Positions 1 to 9,122 of a stretch of DNA of 39,207 nt are shown piece after piece (the stretch's first letter is position 1; the number at the start of each line of letters is the position of its first letter). The DNA lies in assembly GCA_945865495.1 (NCBI GenBank), contig CAMBEF010000003.1:1-39207 (forward strand), read 5' to 3'. Below the pieces are notes generated by a model. The model was not told the DNA's origin. It saw only the letters and a program-made list of their open reading frames with translations, and searched no databases. Source of the stretch: an uncultured Bacteroides sp. (GTDB lineage: Bacteria; Bacillota; Clostridia; Lachnospirales; Lachnospiraceae). The translations under genes were made by a program, and so were the position numbers.

Positions 1-1428
1 AAGAAGCATGTAAGGACTTGGACAGTCAATCTCAAAATAATCCGATATATCCTCTTCAAGTACTGAAGGTGCAAATGGTCTGAAAGACTCTCTGTACTTA
101 ATCTTAAGGTTAAGCTTTGACTGCATCTTCTCACTTCTCGGGTCCGCAATGATACTTCTGTTGCCGAGTGCTCTCGGTCCGAACTCCATTCTTCCTGAGC
201 ATCTGCCGATTATGTTCTCATCTGCAAGAAGCTTTGCAACCTCCTTGTTAACATCTGCGCCATAATCATGATACTTATATCCGTTGTCATCAAGGAACTT
301 CTTGATATAATCATGTGAATATTCAGGTCCGAGGTAGCTTCCCTGCTGTGAGTCATCAGGATCAACAACTCTCTTCACCCCATACTTTTCATATGCTGCA
401 TAGAGTGCACATCCAAGTGCTCCGCCTGCATCACCTGCTGCCGGCTGGATCCAGATGTTATCAAATACACCTGTGTTAAGCACCTTGCCGTTAGCAACGC
501 AGTTAAGTGCAACACCACCTGCCATACACAGATTCTTCTCTCCCGTAATCTTCTGTGCATGCTTTGCGAGTGCAATAACTATCTCCTCTGTAACCTTCTG
601 TGCTGAGGCTGCAATGTCCATCTCGCGCTTTGTTATCGTACTCTCCATCTCACGCTTAGGTCCGCCGAATAACTCAGCAAACTTATCGTTAGTCATATAT
701 TCATTCTTGTAATAGTCAAAATACTCAAGATTAATTCTGAAAGAACCGTCTTCCTTAAGGTCAATCAGCTTCTCCTTGATTACGTCATAGTATACTGGCT
801 CACCGTATGGTGCAAGTCCCATGAACTTATAATCACCTGAGTTAACCTTGAAACCGCAGAATGCTGTAAATGCACTGTATATAAGTCCAAGTGAATGAGG
901 ATATCTTAATTCCTCAAGCATCTCAATGTGTCCGCCCTTGCCATGAGCTATTGTTGTTGTAGCCCATTCACCGACACCGTCAATTGTAAGTATTGCGGCA
1001 CTCTCAAACGGTGAAGGATAGAATGCCGATGCCGCATGTGACATATGATGCTCACATACCTGAAGCTTGTCCTCCTTACCAAGTCTGCCAAAGCGCTTAC
1101 GAAGATGCTCTGCTATCCAGAGTCTCTCAGCAAACATTCCGTCATGTGTACGCTCTATAAGGCCATCAGACTCACTTCCGAGTGCTTCTGCATTCTTAAC
1201 AAAGCGGTCAAGAGTAAGCAGAGGGTTATCGTAATATACAACCGCATCAAGCTCCTCCATCTTCTTACCTGCTGCCTTAAGGCAATATATTATAGCATTC
1301 TCAGGTACTCGGTTGTCATGCTTCTTACGGCTGAAACGCTCTTCCTGAACGGCCGCAATAATTCTGCCGTCTTCAATTATCGCTGCCGCAGAATCATGAT
1401 ATAAAGCGGAAATTCCTAAAATATGCAT
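1..1428 (-). CDS. NodU/CmcH-family carbamoyltransferase, C-terminus cut by window edge
   Basis: The frame is open from ATG at 1428 to the window edge (476 residues; the family is usually 550-620, so roughly 100 are missing). I translated it by hand. It starts MHILGISALYHDSAAAI, typical of NodU/TobZ proteins, carries HHMSHAASAF near residues 127-136 and DGVGE near 150-154 in the N-terminal catalytic domain, and GRMEFGPRALGNRS near 413-426, the hallmark of the C-terminal domain. Known members move a carbamoyl group from carbamoyl phosphate, through a carbamoyl-adenylate, to a hydroxyl of a sugar or antibiotic. Here the likely target is a sugar of the surface glycan, in the cytoplasm. An AAAGGA ribosome binding site precedes the ATG, and a good sigma-A promoter lies in the 50-base gap upstream, so it may be expressed partly on its own. 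The family call is firm; the substrate is unknown. Confidence 0.93.
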   Translation of the reverse strand, partial: MHILGISALYHDSAAAIIEDGRIIAAVQEERFSRKKHDNRVPENAIIYCLKAAGKKMEELDAVVYYDNPLLTLDRFVKNAEALGSESDGLIERTHDGMFAERLWIAEHLRKRFGRLGKEDKLQVCEHHMSHAASAFYPSPFESAAILTIDGVGEWATTTIAHGKGGHIEMLEELRYPHSLGLIYSAFTAFCGFKVNSGDYKFMGLAPYGEPVYYDVIKEKLIDLKEDGSFRINLEYFDYYKNEYMTNDKFAELFGGPKREMESTITKREMDIAASAQKVTEEIVIALAKHAQKITGEKNLCMAGGVALNCVANGKVLNTGVFDNIWIQPAAGDAGGALGCALYAAYEKYGVKRVVDPDDSQQGSYLGPEYSHDYIKKFLDDNGYKYHDYGADVNKEVAKLLADENIIGRCSGRMEFGPRALGNRSIIADPRSEKMQSKLNLKIKYRESFRPFAPSVLEEDISDYFEIDCPSPYMLL

Positions 1429-1466
1429 GTTCTCTTAATCCTTTCTTGATGTAAAAACCACGTTTT

Positions 1467-1495
1467 ATTATAACATACTCATCCTACAAGTTCAA
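1467..1495 (-). promoter_or_regulatory. Sigma-A promoter for the carbamoyltransferase
   Basis: Read on the minus strand, TTGAAC (1495-1490) and TATAAT (1472-1467) are separated by 17 bases, and a TG one base before the -10 makes it an extended -10. The -35 box lies in the last codons of the SGNH gene. A start near 1460 would give a leader of about 30 bases containing the AAAGGA ribosome binding site. The prediction rests on consensus match and placement only. Confidence 0.6.
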
Positions 1496-2714
1496 TCGTC
1501 ACCGGCAGAATCCTGTCTGCTATGATACGATTGCCCGGTTCAAGAAGATGACAGTCATCCATGTACCACTTCATATTGTCATCCATGGCATCTGTGATAT
1601 CAGTAATATAATCAATATCTTTTATGAGCCCTTTCATCTCTTCCGTAAGCTCTCTGTAATGCTGTGCCGCAGCATCTTCCAGGAGTTCTCTGTGAAATGA
1701 TATCTGTCCGCCCTTACCCACATATGCGTTAGGCTGCAAGAATGCATGAAATGGTATTCCGAACTCTTCACATACTGCATGCATCATCCTTATGTTGTCC
1801 ACCCAGTAACAAGAATATGGCTTTTTATTCTCAAGTCCGGCCGTAACCGCTTTAAGTGTCAGCTTTGAATCACTGCCTGTATTGCGGTAAGCCTTATTAT
1901 TCACAACAAGCCCGGCATCAACGCTCCTGTCTGCTATCTCCTTCTGGTAGTCAAGGACAAATGGCGTGCTGCTCTCCAGCATCTTAATATCATTAATCCC
2001 GCTGTATGATATAACCGCATCCGGCTTCATCGGAATAACATCCCTTATGCATTTTATAAGCTCCTGTGTCGAATTAGCCGCAGCAATTCCTCCACAGTAC
2101 ACAACAGCATTAATTCCGCGGTCCGTCAGTCTGTGCTGCATAATCTCCGACCAGCTCATAACATTGGCAAATGTTGCATCCGTTGTACTTCCGCCAAGTG
2201 TAACAATAATCTTTTTCGGTCTGGAATCATCCGTATTGCTGTCAAATATTGTAAATCCCGGTATGTCATCTATTCTTGTAAATCCAAGATTAACGTCATA
2301 CACATCAAGCAGCTTGCTGCCACCCGGAATATTGGCATTGCAGAACACGTGAAGCTGTTCCGGCTCAAAGCCCAGTTCAAGAAGTGCACCAAGTATCCTG
2401 TGCATGCGGTTAGACGCAATAAGTGCAATGTATATATCATCAGTATTCTCATACATAACACTCTCAACAGTCCTTACATCCCTGCCGTTAACCTTAACAC
2501 CCGTATTCTCCGTATCGATATAATATGCCGCACCGGCACATCCCATTGATACAAGCCTTTTATCAAGATTAACTGCCGTCTCGTCACTTCCGCACAGTAT
2601 AAGCTTTTTATTGCCAAGTTCTCTCTTAATATGCCTTGCGATAATAAGCTGCTGTGCAGCTTCAGGATTAACCCTGCCAAGGATATCTCCTGCAATCTGA
2701 TTTAACTTTCCCAT
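1479..2714 (-). CDS. SGNH/GDSL-type hydrolase with N-terminal Rossmann-like region
   Basis: The 411-residue protein has two parts. Residues 1 to about 130 look Rossmann-like (LILCGSDETAV, an IDT segment, then IALIASN), as in several sugar-modifying surface-glycan proteins. From about 165 on it carries SGNH blocks: GGSTTD with the nucleophile serine near 176, a glycine in GGIAAANSTQ, SGINDI, and DDCH with Asp/His near 387-389. Family members hydrolyse or transfer acyl esters, so it may add or remove acetyl groups on the glycan. There is no signal peptide or membrane segment, so a cytoplasmic site is likely. The ATG at 2714 is preferred because GGAG sits 4 bases before it; an ATG 18 bases upstream, at 2732, has no ribosome binding site. 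The exact reaction is not readable from the sequence. Confidence 0.75.
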   Translation of the reverse strand: MGKLNQIAGDILGRVNPEAAQQLIIARHIKRELGNKKLILCGSDETAVNLDKRLVSMGCAGAAYYIDTENTGVKVNGRDVRTVESVMYENTDDIYIALIASNRMHRILGALLELGFEPEQLHVFCNANIPGGSKLLDVYDVNLGFTRIDDIPGFTIFDSNTDDSRPKKIIVTLGGSTTDATFANVMSWSEIMQHRLTDRGINAVVYCGGIAAANSTQELIKCIRDVIPMKPDAVISYSGINDIKMLESSTPFVLDYQKEIADRSVDAGLVVNNKAYRNTGSDSKLTLKAVTAGLENKKPYSCYWVDNIRMMHAVCEEFGIPFHAFLQPNAYVGKGGQISFHRELLEDAAAQHYRELTEEMKGLIKDIDYITDITDAMDDNMKWYMDDCHLLEPGNRIIADRILPVTIELVG

Positions 2715-2775
2715 CGTTCTCCATTCCACCATATATATTCATATTGAGGTCATCCCCAACTATGATGTCTGCGCA

Positions 2776-4113
2776 TTAATCAAGAAGCCACTGATTATTC
2801 TTAAGAAATTCTATGCCTATAGACGCACGGCACCACTTTGCCTCGTATATGTCGGCGTTATTCTGCATAATCGCAAAGTATCTGTCCATAAGCTTCTGCT
2901 CTTCGGCGCTGTATGCAAATGTGCCTTCAATTCTTGCAAGCATCTCTTTTACGACAGCCAATATCTCGTCATCAGTGTTTTTCTCAAATACAAAGCCATT
3001 ATTGACATAATACTCAACAAGGTCTTTATATTCAGGATATGTCATCTCATACTCAAGCATCTGCCTGATTGTGAGATACTTTTTATTCTTAGTGTCAAAT
3101 ATCTTCTCCGGAAGAAGCAGGTCACGCTCAACAAATGTCGGACCATACGCATCTCCGCTCATTGTAAAGTACGGCAGATTAAGCAGAATCATCGGTCTGT
3201 CAAAAAGCTGTGCAAATGATATTATTCCCGAATGGTCACCCATAAAGAAATCTGCTTTGGAGTGGATATAAAGATCCATCCTTGCATCGTACTGCTTGGA
3301 TGCATCTATAATTCCATTGCCAAGTTCATCTGCATTCTCATTGAGCCCAACATATACACATTGGATTCCGTTATTCTGGAGATAATCCACAGCCCTGTAA
3401 TACGTTGAGGTATCACCGTTACGCACTCCTCCGAGACTTCCTCCCTTGGCGACACGGTTTCTGAAGCTTACATAGCGCCCCGTTACACCGATTTTCTTAA
3501 GATATTCATCCCCCTGACGCTTCTCTTCTTCACTGTATTCGATTGCCTTAAAGCCGCGGTAATCCACATACGCATCCTTAGAGCCGTCCGCCTCAAGGCT
3601 TCCCGGTGCAAAGCTGCTCCATGTTGTCAGATCTATCTCATCAAAATGATAATTCAGTATATACAGATAAAGTCTTATGTTGCTCTTATCCGGCACAAAC
3701 AGAAAATCAAAAAACTTAGGCACCTCAGGATTAGGGAGCTTTACCTCGCCTCTCTGGGGGTCAATCTTTGCCGGCACCATAATATGCAGCTTATTGTCAC
3801 AGTCTGCCTTATTATGCTTTGCAATAAGAAATGTCTGCACAAACGCGCCAAGCGCAAGATTAAAAAGGAAATGCACCTGTATGCCGTCCCTGCCCTTCAT
3901 AAGCTCCTGATACTGCTGCTCAAGTGCCTGTATCTCACTGTCGGTATCGGTACCATTTACAAAGAGTTTTTCCTTATCAAGCACACCTGTATCGGCAATC
4001 TGCGCCTTAACGCTTGTAAGAAGACGCTGTGCCGCCTTTTTTTCACGTATTGCCGCCGGTATCAGTGCCTTTTTTATTCTGTTTTTAATTACAGTTTTTC
4101 TTTTTTCTATCAT
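2776..4113 (-). CDS. Putative glycosyltransferase resembling the TIGR04372 family
   Basis: The 445-residue soluble protein has a very basic N-terminus (MIEKRKTVIKNRIKKA), a short helical stretch to about residue 80, and then a two-domain GT-B-like body. RYVSFRNRVAKGGS followed by RNGDTSTYYRAVDYL, then SKADFFMGDHSGIISFAQLF and a PMILLNLP strand, resemble the TIGR04372 group of surface-polysaccharide proteins, which are thought to be glycosyltransferases. That match is from memory of the family pattern. It lies between an HldE-like gene and the SGNH hydrolase, consistent with a glycan role. The ribosome binding site is weak (GAG 4 bases before the ATG), so it may depend on translation of the gene upstream. 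A CDP-glycerol-type transferase is a weaker alternative. Confidence 0.6.
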   Translation of the reverse strand: MIEKRKTVIKNRIKKALIPAAIREKKAAQRLLTSVKAQIADTGVLDKEKLFVNGTDTDSEIQALEQQYQELMKGRDGIQVHFLFNLALGAFVQTFLIAKHNKADCDNKLHIMVPAKIDPQRGEVKLPNPEVPKFFDFLFVPDKSNIRLYLYILNYHFDEIDLTTWSSFAPGSLEADGSKDAYVDYRGFKAIEYSEEEKRQGDEYLKKIGVTGRYVSFRNRVAKGGSLGGVRNGDTSTYYRAVDYLQNNGIQCVYVGLNENADELGNGIIDASKQYDARMDLYIHSKADFFMGDHSGIISFAQLFDRPMILLNLPYFTMSGDAYGPTFVERDLLLPEKIFDTKNKKYLTIRQMLEYEMTYPEYKDLVEYYVNNGFVFEKNTDDEILAVVKEMLARIEGTFAYSAEEQKLMDRYFAIMQNNADIYEAKWCRASIGIEFLKNNQWLLD

Positions 4114-4159
4114 GTGACTCTATAATCCTATCCGTTATTCAGCCTGCGCCCTGTATATT

Positions 4160-5695
4160 TTACACATTCATAAGTGTGCTCGCATATTTGAGGACATTAA
4201 CCTTCTCAACCGGCTTCTTGTTACCAACAATGTTAGCTGCAAGCGCCGCTGCAATATTACCCATGAAGGTTCCGATTTCCCACGGTGCCTCTACTCCCGT
4301 GCAAAGTGCGGCAAGTGAGAAGAATGCATCTCCCGCACCTATTGTATCCTTTGTCTTATTAGTAAGTGCAGGACATCTCATTATGTTCTCATTTTCATCA
4401 ATGACCTCTGCACCCTGACCGCCCATAGTATGCCAGCCACAGCTATGCAGATGGTTAGACAGCATTGCAAGCTTCTCCTGATGACTTGCACTGTTATAAT
4501 CGGAGAATGCGAGCTTAAGCTCCTTGTCATCGAGTGAAAATGCATCCGCACGCGTATATTTTGTTATAAGATTAGTTCCGTAATTGGAAGAATTGGTCTG
4601 GCAGTTAATTACAAGCGTCTTAGCCTGCTTTTCAATTATCTCTCTTGTCTTTCTGTCAATAAGTCCGTGTCCGAAATCGCACAGCACAACAAGGTCATAT
4701 TCCTTGAGATTGCGCTCAAGCTTCTCTCTGAATGCAGTCTTGGCAGGCTTATCAATAGTCATATCAAGCGGGATGTTATTGATAACAAATACTTTGTCCA
4801 CCTCATCCTTCTTGACATCCTCGGACACATAACGCTTCTTTACTATAGTCGGATATTCATCTGAGTATACAAAATCAACCGCTATCTCCTCAGGGAGAAC
4901 TCTCTTGAAGGTCGGCTCGAATTCAGGCTCCTTGCCTACAACTGCCATAAGCTTTACATTATTGCAGAATGACGCGATGTGTCTTGCGATTGCGATTGAA
5001 CCTCCGAGATACTTCTCGTCTCTGTGAAGTCTTGCAGAATATGCGACATTCTTGGACATAAGACCCTGAACCTCGCAGAATACATACTCATCAATGATTA
5101 CATCACCGACAACCAGAACCTTGAGATCCTGCATCTTCTCAGTATATGCCTTAATATCATCCATTGTGTAACGCTGCTTGAAATCCTGCATATACTCCTT
5201 TACTTCCTCTGTAAGTGCCGGAAATGCAGTATTAATAAGTTTTGTTGAGCTGAATACCTGACCTGAGGTGTAACGCACATCACCGCCGTGCTTACGGACA
5301 AGTGCAACTTCCTCGCCAATCTTGCCAGTTATATCATCCTCCGCCTTGGCATATTCCTGACCCTTTACATACAGATCAGGTTCTACAGTCTCTATCATAT
5401 CATCAGCCGTATATCCGTCTGACATCATAACATAATCTATGCATCCGATTGCAGAAAGCATCGTCTTGCGCATCTCATCATCAAAATACGGACGTCCCGG
5501 GCCTTTTCTTACATACCTGGCTGCCGTATACGAAACAACAAGGACATCTCCCATAGCCTTGGCCTGCTGGAAATATATGATATGTCCCGGATGAACAAGG
5601 TCAAATACGCCATGACACAGAACAACCGTCTTTCCCTCTCTTTTAAACTTTGCACGGAGTTCCTTCATCTCCTCTTTAGATACAAACGTTCCCAT
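4160..5695 (-). CDS. HldE-like bifunctional protein in reversed order: nucleotidyltransferase then PfkB kinase
   Basis: Residues 1-160 form a cytidylyltransferase-like domain with CHGVFDLVHPGH (HxGH at 35-38) and an SSTKL segment near 149-153, as in the nucleotidyltransferase half of RfaE/HldE. Residues 190-511 form a PfkB sugar kinase: VVGDVIIDEY, CDFGHG, NCQTNSSNYGTNLITKY and GAGDAF with catalytic Asp near 456. E. coli HldE phosphorylates D-glycero-D-manno-heptose 7-phosphate and adenylylates heptose 1-phosphate, but its kinase comes first; here the order is reversed. With gmhA a few genes upstream, the protein probably helps make a nucleotide-activated heptose. Base preference (ATP, CTP or GTP) cannot be read off. 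A glycerol- or ribitol-type nucleotide sugar is less likely given the kinase half. A GGAGG site 4 bases before the ATG marks the start. Confidence 0.8.
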   Translation of the reverse strand: MGTFVSKEEMKELRAKFKREGKTVVLCHGVFDLVHPGHIIYFQQAKAMGDVLVVSYTAARYVRKGPGRPYFDDEMRKTMLSAIGCIDYVMMSDGYTADDMIETVEPDLYVKGQEYAKAEDDITGKIGEEVALVRKHGGDVRYTSGQVFSSTKLINTAFPALTEEVKEYMQDFKQRYTMDDIKAYTEKMQDLKVLVVGDVIIDEYVFCEVQGLMSKNVAYSARLHRDEKYLGGSIAIARHIASFCNNVKLMAVVGKEPEFEPTFKRVLPEEIAVDFVYSDEYPTIVKKRYVSEDVKKDEVDKVFVINNIPLDMTIDKPAKTAFREKLERNLKEYDLVVLCDFGHGLIDRKTREIIEKQAKTLVINCQTNSSNYGTNLITKYTRADAFSLDDKELKLAFSDYNSASHQEKLAMLSNHLHSCGWHTMGGQGAEVIDENENIMRCPALTNKTKDTIGAGDAFFSLAALCTGVEAPWEIGTFMGNIAAALAANIVGNKKPVEKVNVLKYASTLMNV

Positions 5696-5707
5696 ATTGC
5701 CTCCTTT

Positions 5708-6613
5708 TTAAGTGCGCTTCTTCAATCTATATAATATCTGCCACGGTTTGACCTTAAGCGTATTAAGTATCTTCCACTTCATATACCCATCAGCCTGTCC
5801 GCACAGCTTCGCATAATGCCACCATATATCACCCGGTATTGCAGAAGAATAATGCTTCTGATAATCAGTCTGCCATGGTCTGTATCCCGGAAAATGAAGT
5901 ATTGCCGACTCTGCCAATATTCTGTCTGCGAGCTTATATGAATATCCTGACACCTGACAGTTATACCTGAATGCATCGGCGAATTTTATCTTATCATGAA
6001 ACATTGCATTGAGCATATACTGATCTGGATAATGCAGCTTATCCATATTCTCAAGCGCATAATCGACAGCCGCATCTCTTGTAATGCCATTATCGCGCAG
6101 CGCTTTAAGATTAATCAGAAGTACTCCTGAATTAACATAGATTTCTTCACTGCCCCATCCAAGATTATCATATTCTTCCTTTATCTTGCCGTGGCTTATT
6201 GCAATATCTTCACATGCTGCATAATACATGCCGTCAAAATCCGTATTATAAAAATCCTTTATACTGCCGTTAACGATTATATCGCCATCAAGCCACAATA
6301 TTCTGTCTTCACTCTCAGGTATGAATTCCTGTGCAAATATCCGGAAAAACATCTCAACCGACCACATACCGAGAGGCAGCTTATCAAGACTGCCAAGTCT
6401 GTCTTTTCCAAAATAATATTCTCTTACTGATGCACTGCCACGGCTCTGGCTCCTGACCAGTTCCTTAATTGAATCAAGTCCTTCACTGCTCAGTCCGTCA
6501 GTGTATGGTACATGCACTGTTATATCCTCATCCGGATTATTCTTAATCAGTGATGTCAGCATAACCTGATAACATTTGACGAATACATCATTCATCGCCA
6601 CAAGAATATTCAT
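5708..6613 (-). CDS. GT8 family glycosyltransferase
   Basis: The 301-residue protein begins MNILVAMNDVF and carries LWLDGDIIVNG (DxD near 109-111, binding metal and nucleotide sugar), VNSGVLLINL and ILHFPGYRPW, the standard GT8 blocks. GT8 enzymes are retaining and usually use UDP-glucose or UDP-galactose. It has no membrane segment, so it probably adds a hexose to the lipid-linked glycan at the cytoplasmic face. The start at 6613 is well supported: AAGGA lies 8 bases upstream and the ATG overlaps the asparagine synthase stop as TGATG, indicating translational coupling. An in-frame ATG at 6652 lacks a ribosome binding site. Donor and acceptor are unknown. Confidence 0.88.
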   Translation of the reverse strand: MNILVAMNDVFVKCYQVMLTSLIKNNPDEDITVHVPYTDGLSSEGLDSIKELVRSQSRGSASVREYYFGKDRLGSLDKLPLGMWSVEMFFRIFAQEFIPESEDRILWLDGDIIVNGSIKDFYNTDFDGMYYAACEDIAISHGKIKEEYDNLGWGSEEIYVNSGVLLINLKALRDNGITRDAAVDYALENMDKLHYPDQYMLNAMFHDKIKFADAFRYNCQVSGYSYKLADRILAESAILHFPGYRPWQTDYQKHYSSAIPGDIWWHYAKLCGQADGYMKWKILNTLKVKPWQILYRLKKRT

Positions 6614-8490
6614 CAGCGTCTTCCTTTCTCCTTGATGAATGCCTGCTCCCATAAGAACAACTGGAGCTTATTCCATACATGGTAACATGCAAAGCTGAAT
6701 GATACGCTGTCATCATTAAGCACCTTTTCAAAGTCAGCCTTCACCTGTGCCGGATTATCTATAAGATAACAGTTCATAAAATCTGCCGAGTTCATAATAT
6801 CTGTAAACATCTCTCTGTAGCATGTCTTCATCCAGTTATTGATAGGTGCGTTAAAACCAACCTTTGTTCTTCTGTAAGCTATATCTTTTGGCATAAACGG
6901 TGCCATTGCATCACGGATTATAGACTTAGTGTAGCCGTCATGAAGCTTTGATTTCCATCCGATAGAGAATGCATACTGCACAAGTCTGTAATCCATAAAT
7001 GGCATTCTTATCTCAACACTCGCCGCCATGCTGTCCCTGTCATAATTACGGAGCAGCGTCGGAAGTACTGTCTCATGTGTAGACACAAACAGTGCCTTAT
7101 TAAGATTATCAAGCTCCTTCCATGCCGGGTGTCCTGTATATGAACTGTCTATTGCCGGCTTTCCGAGAATTCTGCGTCCATAGTAGTGTATAAGGTTATC
7201 TGCATATATTCTGTTACGCTTTTTCTTAAACTCAGATGAATGAACATCCGCATCCTTATCGCTTAACTGATCAACATATGCCCTTATGATATTATCAACA
7301 TCGTGCATCTTAAAATGCGCATCCGGAAGTGCTCTTAAGGCGTCAAAATTGTAACCGCAGTAAAGCTCATCAGCACCATGTCCGTCAAGAGACACAAGTG
7401 TTCCGTGCTTCCTCTCCTGCTCATATATCTTCATCATCGGAATCTGTGTATTCACCCACAGGTCCTCAAACAGATAAGTCTTATTGAGCAGTTCGTCATA
7501 TGACACGCTCTCATCTATATTGAGAAATGTACTGTTTATTCCAAGATGGTCTGTTACCTGCCTGGCATATCTTGTCTCGTCGAACGGCGTTCCTGCAAAT
7601 GTCGCAACAAATGCATGCTGCCAGTCATTATTAACTCTGTCATTATCTGTGCCGTTCATAATGTGTGCCATTGCACATATAGTTGCACTCGAATCGAGCC
7701 CTCCTGAGAGCGCTGTTCCAAGTGTAACATCACTTCTCATTCTTATTCTGCATGAATCAAGGAACAGTTCACGGAACTTTTCAACCTGTTCCTCATAAGT
7801 TGCTGGAACATCAACTATATGGTCAAGAGTATTCCACCAGCGCTTCATCTCGATATTACCCGACTCATCCACCCATGCACAGTAACCTGCCGGAAATCTC
7901 TTAATCTCCTCAACAAGACATTCATCCTGCATCTCATAATGTGGGTTCTTAAGATATCTTTCTATAAGAGAACGATTAATATCGGCCTTATCAAGCAGTG
8001 GCATTATTGCCTTCATCTCTGATGCAAATGCTATTCTTCCGCCCTGATTGGCAATATACAAAGGCTTAATTCCAAAGCGGTCACGGCTTATGAACATCTT
8101 CTTCTCAAGTCTGTCCCATATTGCAAATGTCCACATTCCGTTAAACATATCGAGGCACTTCTCACCCCACTCGATAAACGCAGCAATAATGACCTCTGTG
8201 TCCGTATCACTCTTAAATGTATAACCTTTTGATATGAGTTCCCTGCGTATCTCTATAAAATTATACACTTCGCCGTTGAATGTTATCTCATATCTGCCGT
8301 CAGCATATGACATTGGCTGACTGCCATTCTCTGACAGATCAAGAATTGAAAGCCTTCTGTGTCCAAGTGTAACACCATCTTCCTGCCATATCCCGTATCC
8401 GTCAGGCCCGCGGTGTATCATCCTGTTAAGGCAGTCCAGTGCTTTTTCTTCACTTATTCTGTAATTAATCGTTCCAAATATTCCACACAT
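6613..8490 (-). CDS. asnB: Glutamine-hydrolysing asparagine synthase family amidotransferase
   Basis: The 625-residue protein is full length for AsnB. It begins MCGIFG, so Cys2 is the glutaminase nucleophile, and has RGPDG, FNGEVYNF and a SGGLDSS ATP-pyrophosphatase loop at 262-268. LDGHGADELYCGY replaces the GEGGDELF form of housekeeping AsnB, and similar variants occur in surface-glycan clusters. AsnB makes asparagine from aspartate, glutamine and ATP; cluster homologues are thought to amidate sugar carboxylates such as uronic acids. Its place between gmhA and a GT8, with a TGATG overlap to the latter, favours the glycan role. The GAGGG site is unusually far (about 12 bases) from the ATG. 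The family is certain; amide donation to a sugar is inferred. Confidence 0.93.
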   Translation of the reverse strand: MCGIFGTINYRISEEKALDCLNRMIHRGPDGYGIWQEDGVTLGHRRLSILDLSENGSQPMSYADGRYEITFNGEVYNFIEIRRELISKGYTFKSDTDTEVIIAAFIEWGEKCLDMFNGMWTFAIWDRLEKKMFISRDRFGIKPLYIANQGGRIAFASEMKAIMPLLDKADINRSLIERYLKNPHYEMQDECLVEEIKRFPAGYCAWVDESGNIEMKRWWNTLDHIVDVPATYEEQVEKFRELFLDSCRIRMRSDVTLGTALSGGLDSSATICAMAHIMNGTDNDRVNNDWQHAFVATFAGTPFDETRYARQVTDHLGINSTFLNIDESVSYDELLNKTYLFEDLWVNTQIPMMKIYEQERKHGTLVSLDGHGADELYCGYNFDALRALPDAHFKMHDVDNIIRAYVDQLSDKDADVHSSEFKKKRNRIYADNLIHYYGRRILGKPAIDSSYTGHPAWKELDNLNKALFVSTHETVLPTLLRNYDRDSMAASVEIRMPFMDYRLVQYAFSIGWKSKLHDGYTKSIIRDAMAPFMPKDIAYRRTKVGFNAPINNWMKTCYREMFTDIMNSADFMNCYLIDNPAQVKADFEKVLNDDSVSFSFACYHVWNKLQLFLWEQAFIKEKGRR

Positions 8491-8514
8491 TTATATGCAA
8501 ACCCTCACAAATCC

Positions 8515-9114
8515 TTAATCTTCAAAGTAACCTGCCTCCATAAGGCGTTCCTCAATTATGCCACAGATTATATGAATCAGCATGATATGCGCTTCCTGTA
8601 TATGAGGCGTCATCGTACATGGTACGTTAAACGTATAATCACACACTTCCCTGAGCTTTCCTCCGGACTCTCCCGTAAGCGCCACAGTAGTTATCCCCAT
8701 ATCCTTCGCTCTTTCACAGGCTTTTACACAATTAGCCGAATTGCCGCTTGTTGATATTGCAAAAATCACATCGCCCTCGTTGCCAAGTGCCGTCACCTGC
8801 TTCTCATATACTGCATCATAATCGTAATCATTGCCAAGTGCCGTAAGTATCGTAGTGTTGGCATTGAGCGCAATCGCCGGAATTCCCTTACGTTCCATCA
8901 TATATCTGCCAACAAGCTCACCTGCCATATGCTGCGCATCAGATGCACTTCCTCCGTTGCCGCACATAAGAAGCTTATTACCTGAAAGATATGCGTCAAC
9001 ACACACATCCGCCACCTTTTCGATTTTTTCTATAAACTCCTCATCCTGAAGGATCTTCTTCTTTGTATCAATGCTGTCATTGATATTCTGAATAATCATC
9101 TCTCTCTTGTTCAT
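8515..9114 (-). CDS. gmhA: Sedoheptulose 7-phosphate isomerase (SIS domain)
   Basis: The 199-residue protein is one SIS domain: LMCGNGGSASDAQHMAGELVGRY, AISTSGNSANCV, ALTGESGGKL and PHIQEAHIMLIHIICGIIE. The QEAH segment matches the active-site Gln/His region of GmhA. GmhA converts sedoheptulose 7-phosphate to D-glycero-D-manno-heptose 7-phosphate, the first committed step of heptose nucleotide synthesis. The HldE-like gene downstream supplies the kinase and nucleotidyltransferase; no GmhB phosphatase was found in the window. I prefer the ATG at 9114 because GGAG lies 6 bases before it, whereas the ATG at 9126 sits almost on top of an AGGA. Another SIS-type sugar-phosphate isomerase is possible but the GmhA pattern is good. 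Confidence 0.88.
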   Translation of the reverse strand: MNKREMIIQNINDSIDTKKKILQDEEFIEKIEKVADVCVDAYLSGNKLLMCGNGGSASDAQHMAGELVGRYMMERKGIPAIALNANTTILTALGNDYDYDAVYEKQVTALGNEGDVIFAISTSGNSANCVKACERAKDMGITTVALTGESGGKLREVCDYTFNVPCTMTPHIQEAHIMLIHIICGIIEERLMEAGYFED

Positions 9115-9122
9115 ATTTATCT

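Noticed and set aside
2715..2732. Longer start for the SGNH hydrolase at 2732
   Set aside because: The extra six codons overlap the GGAG ribosome binding site of the ATG at 2714, and nothing resembling a site precedes 2732.
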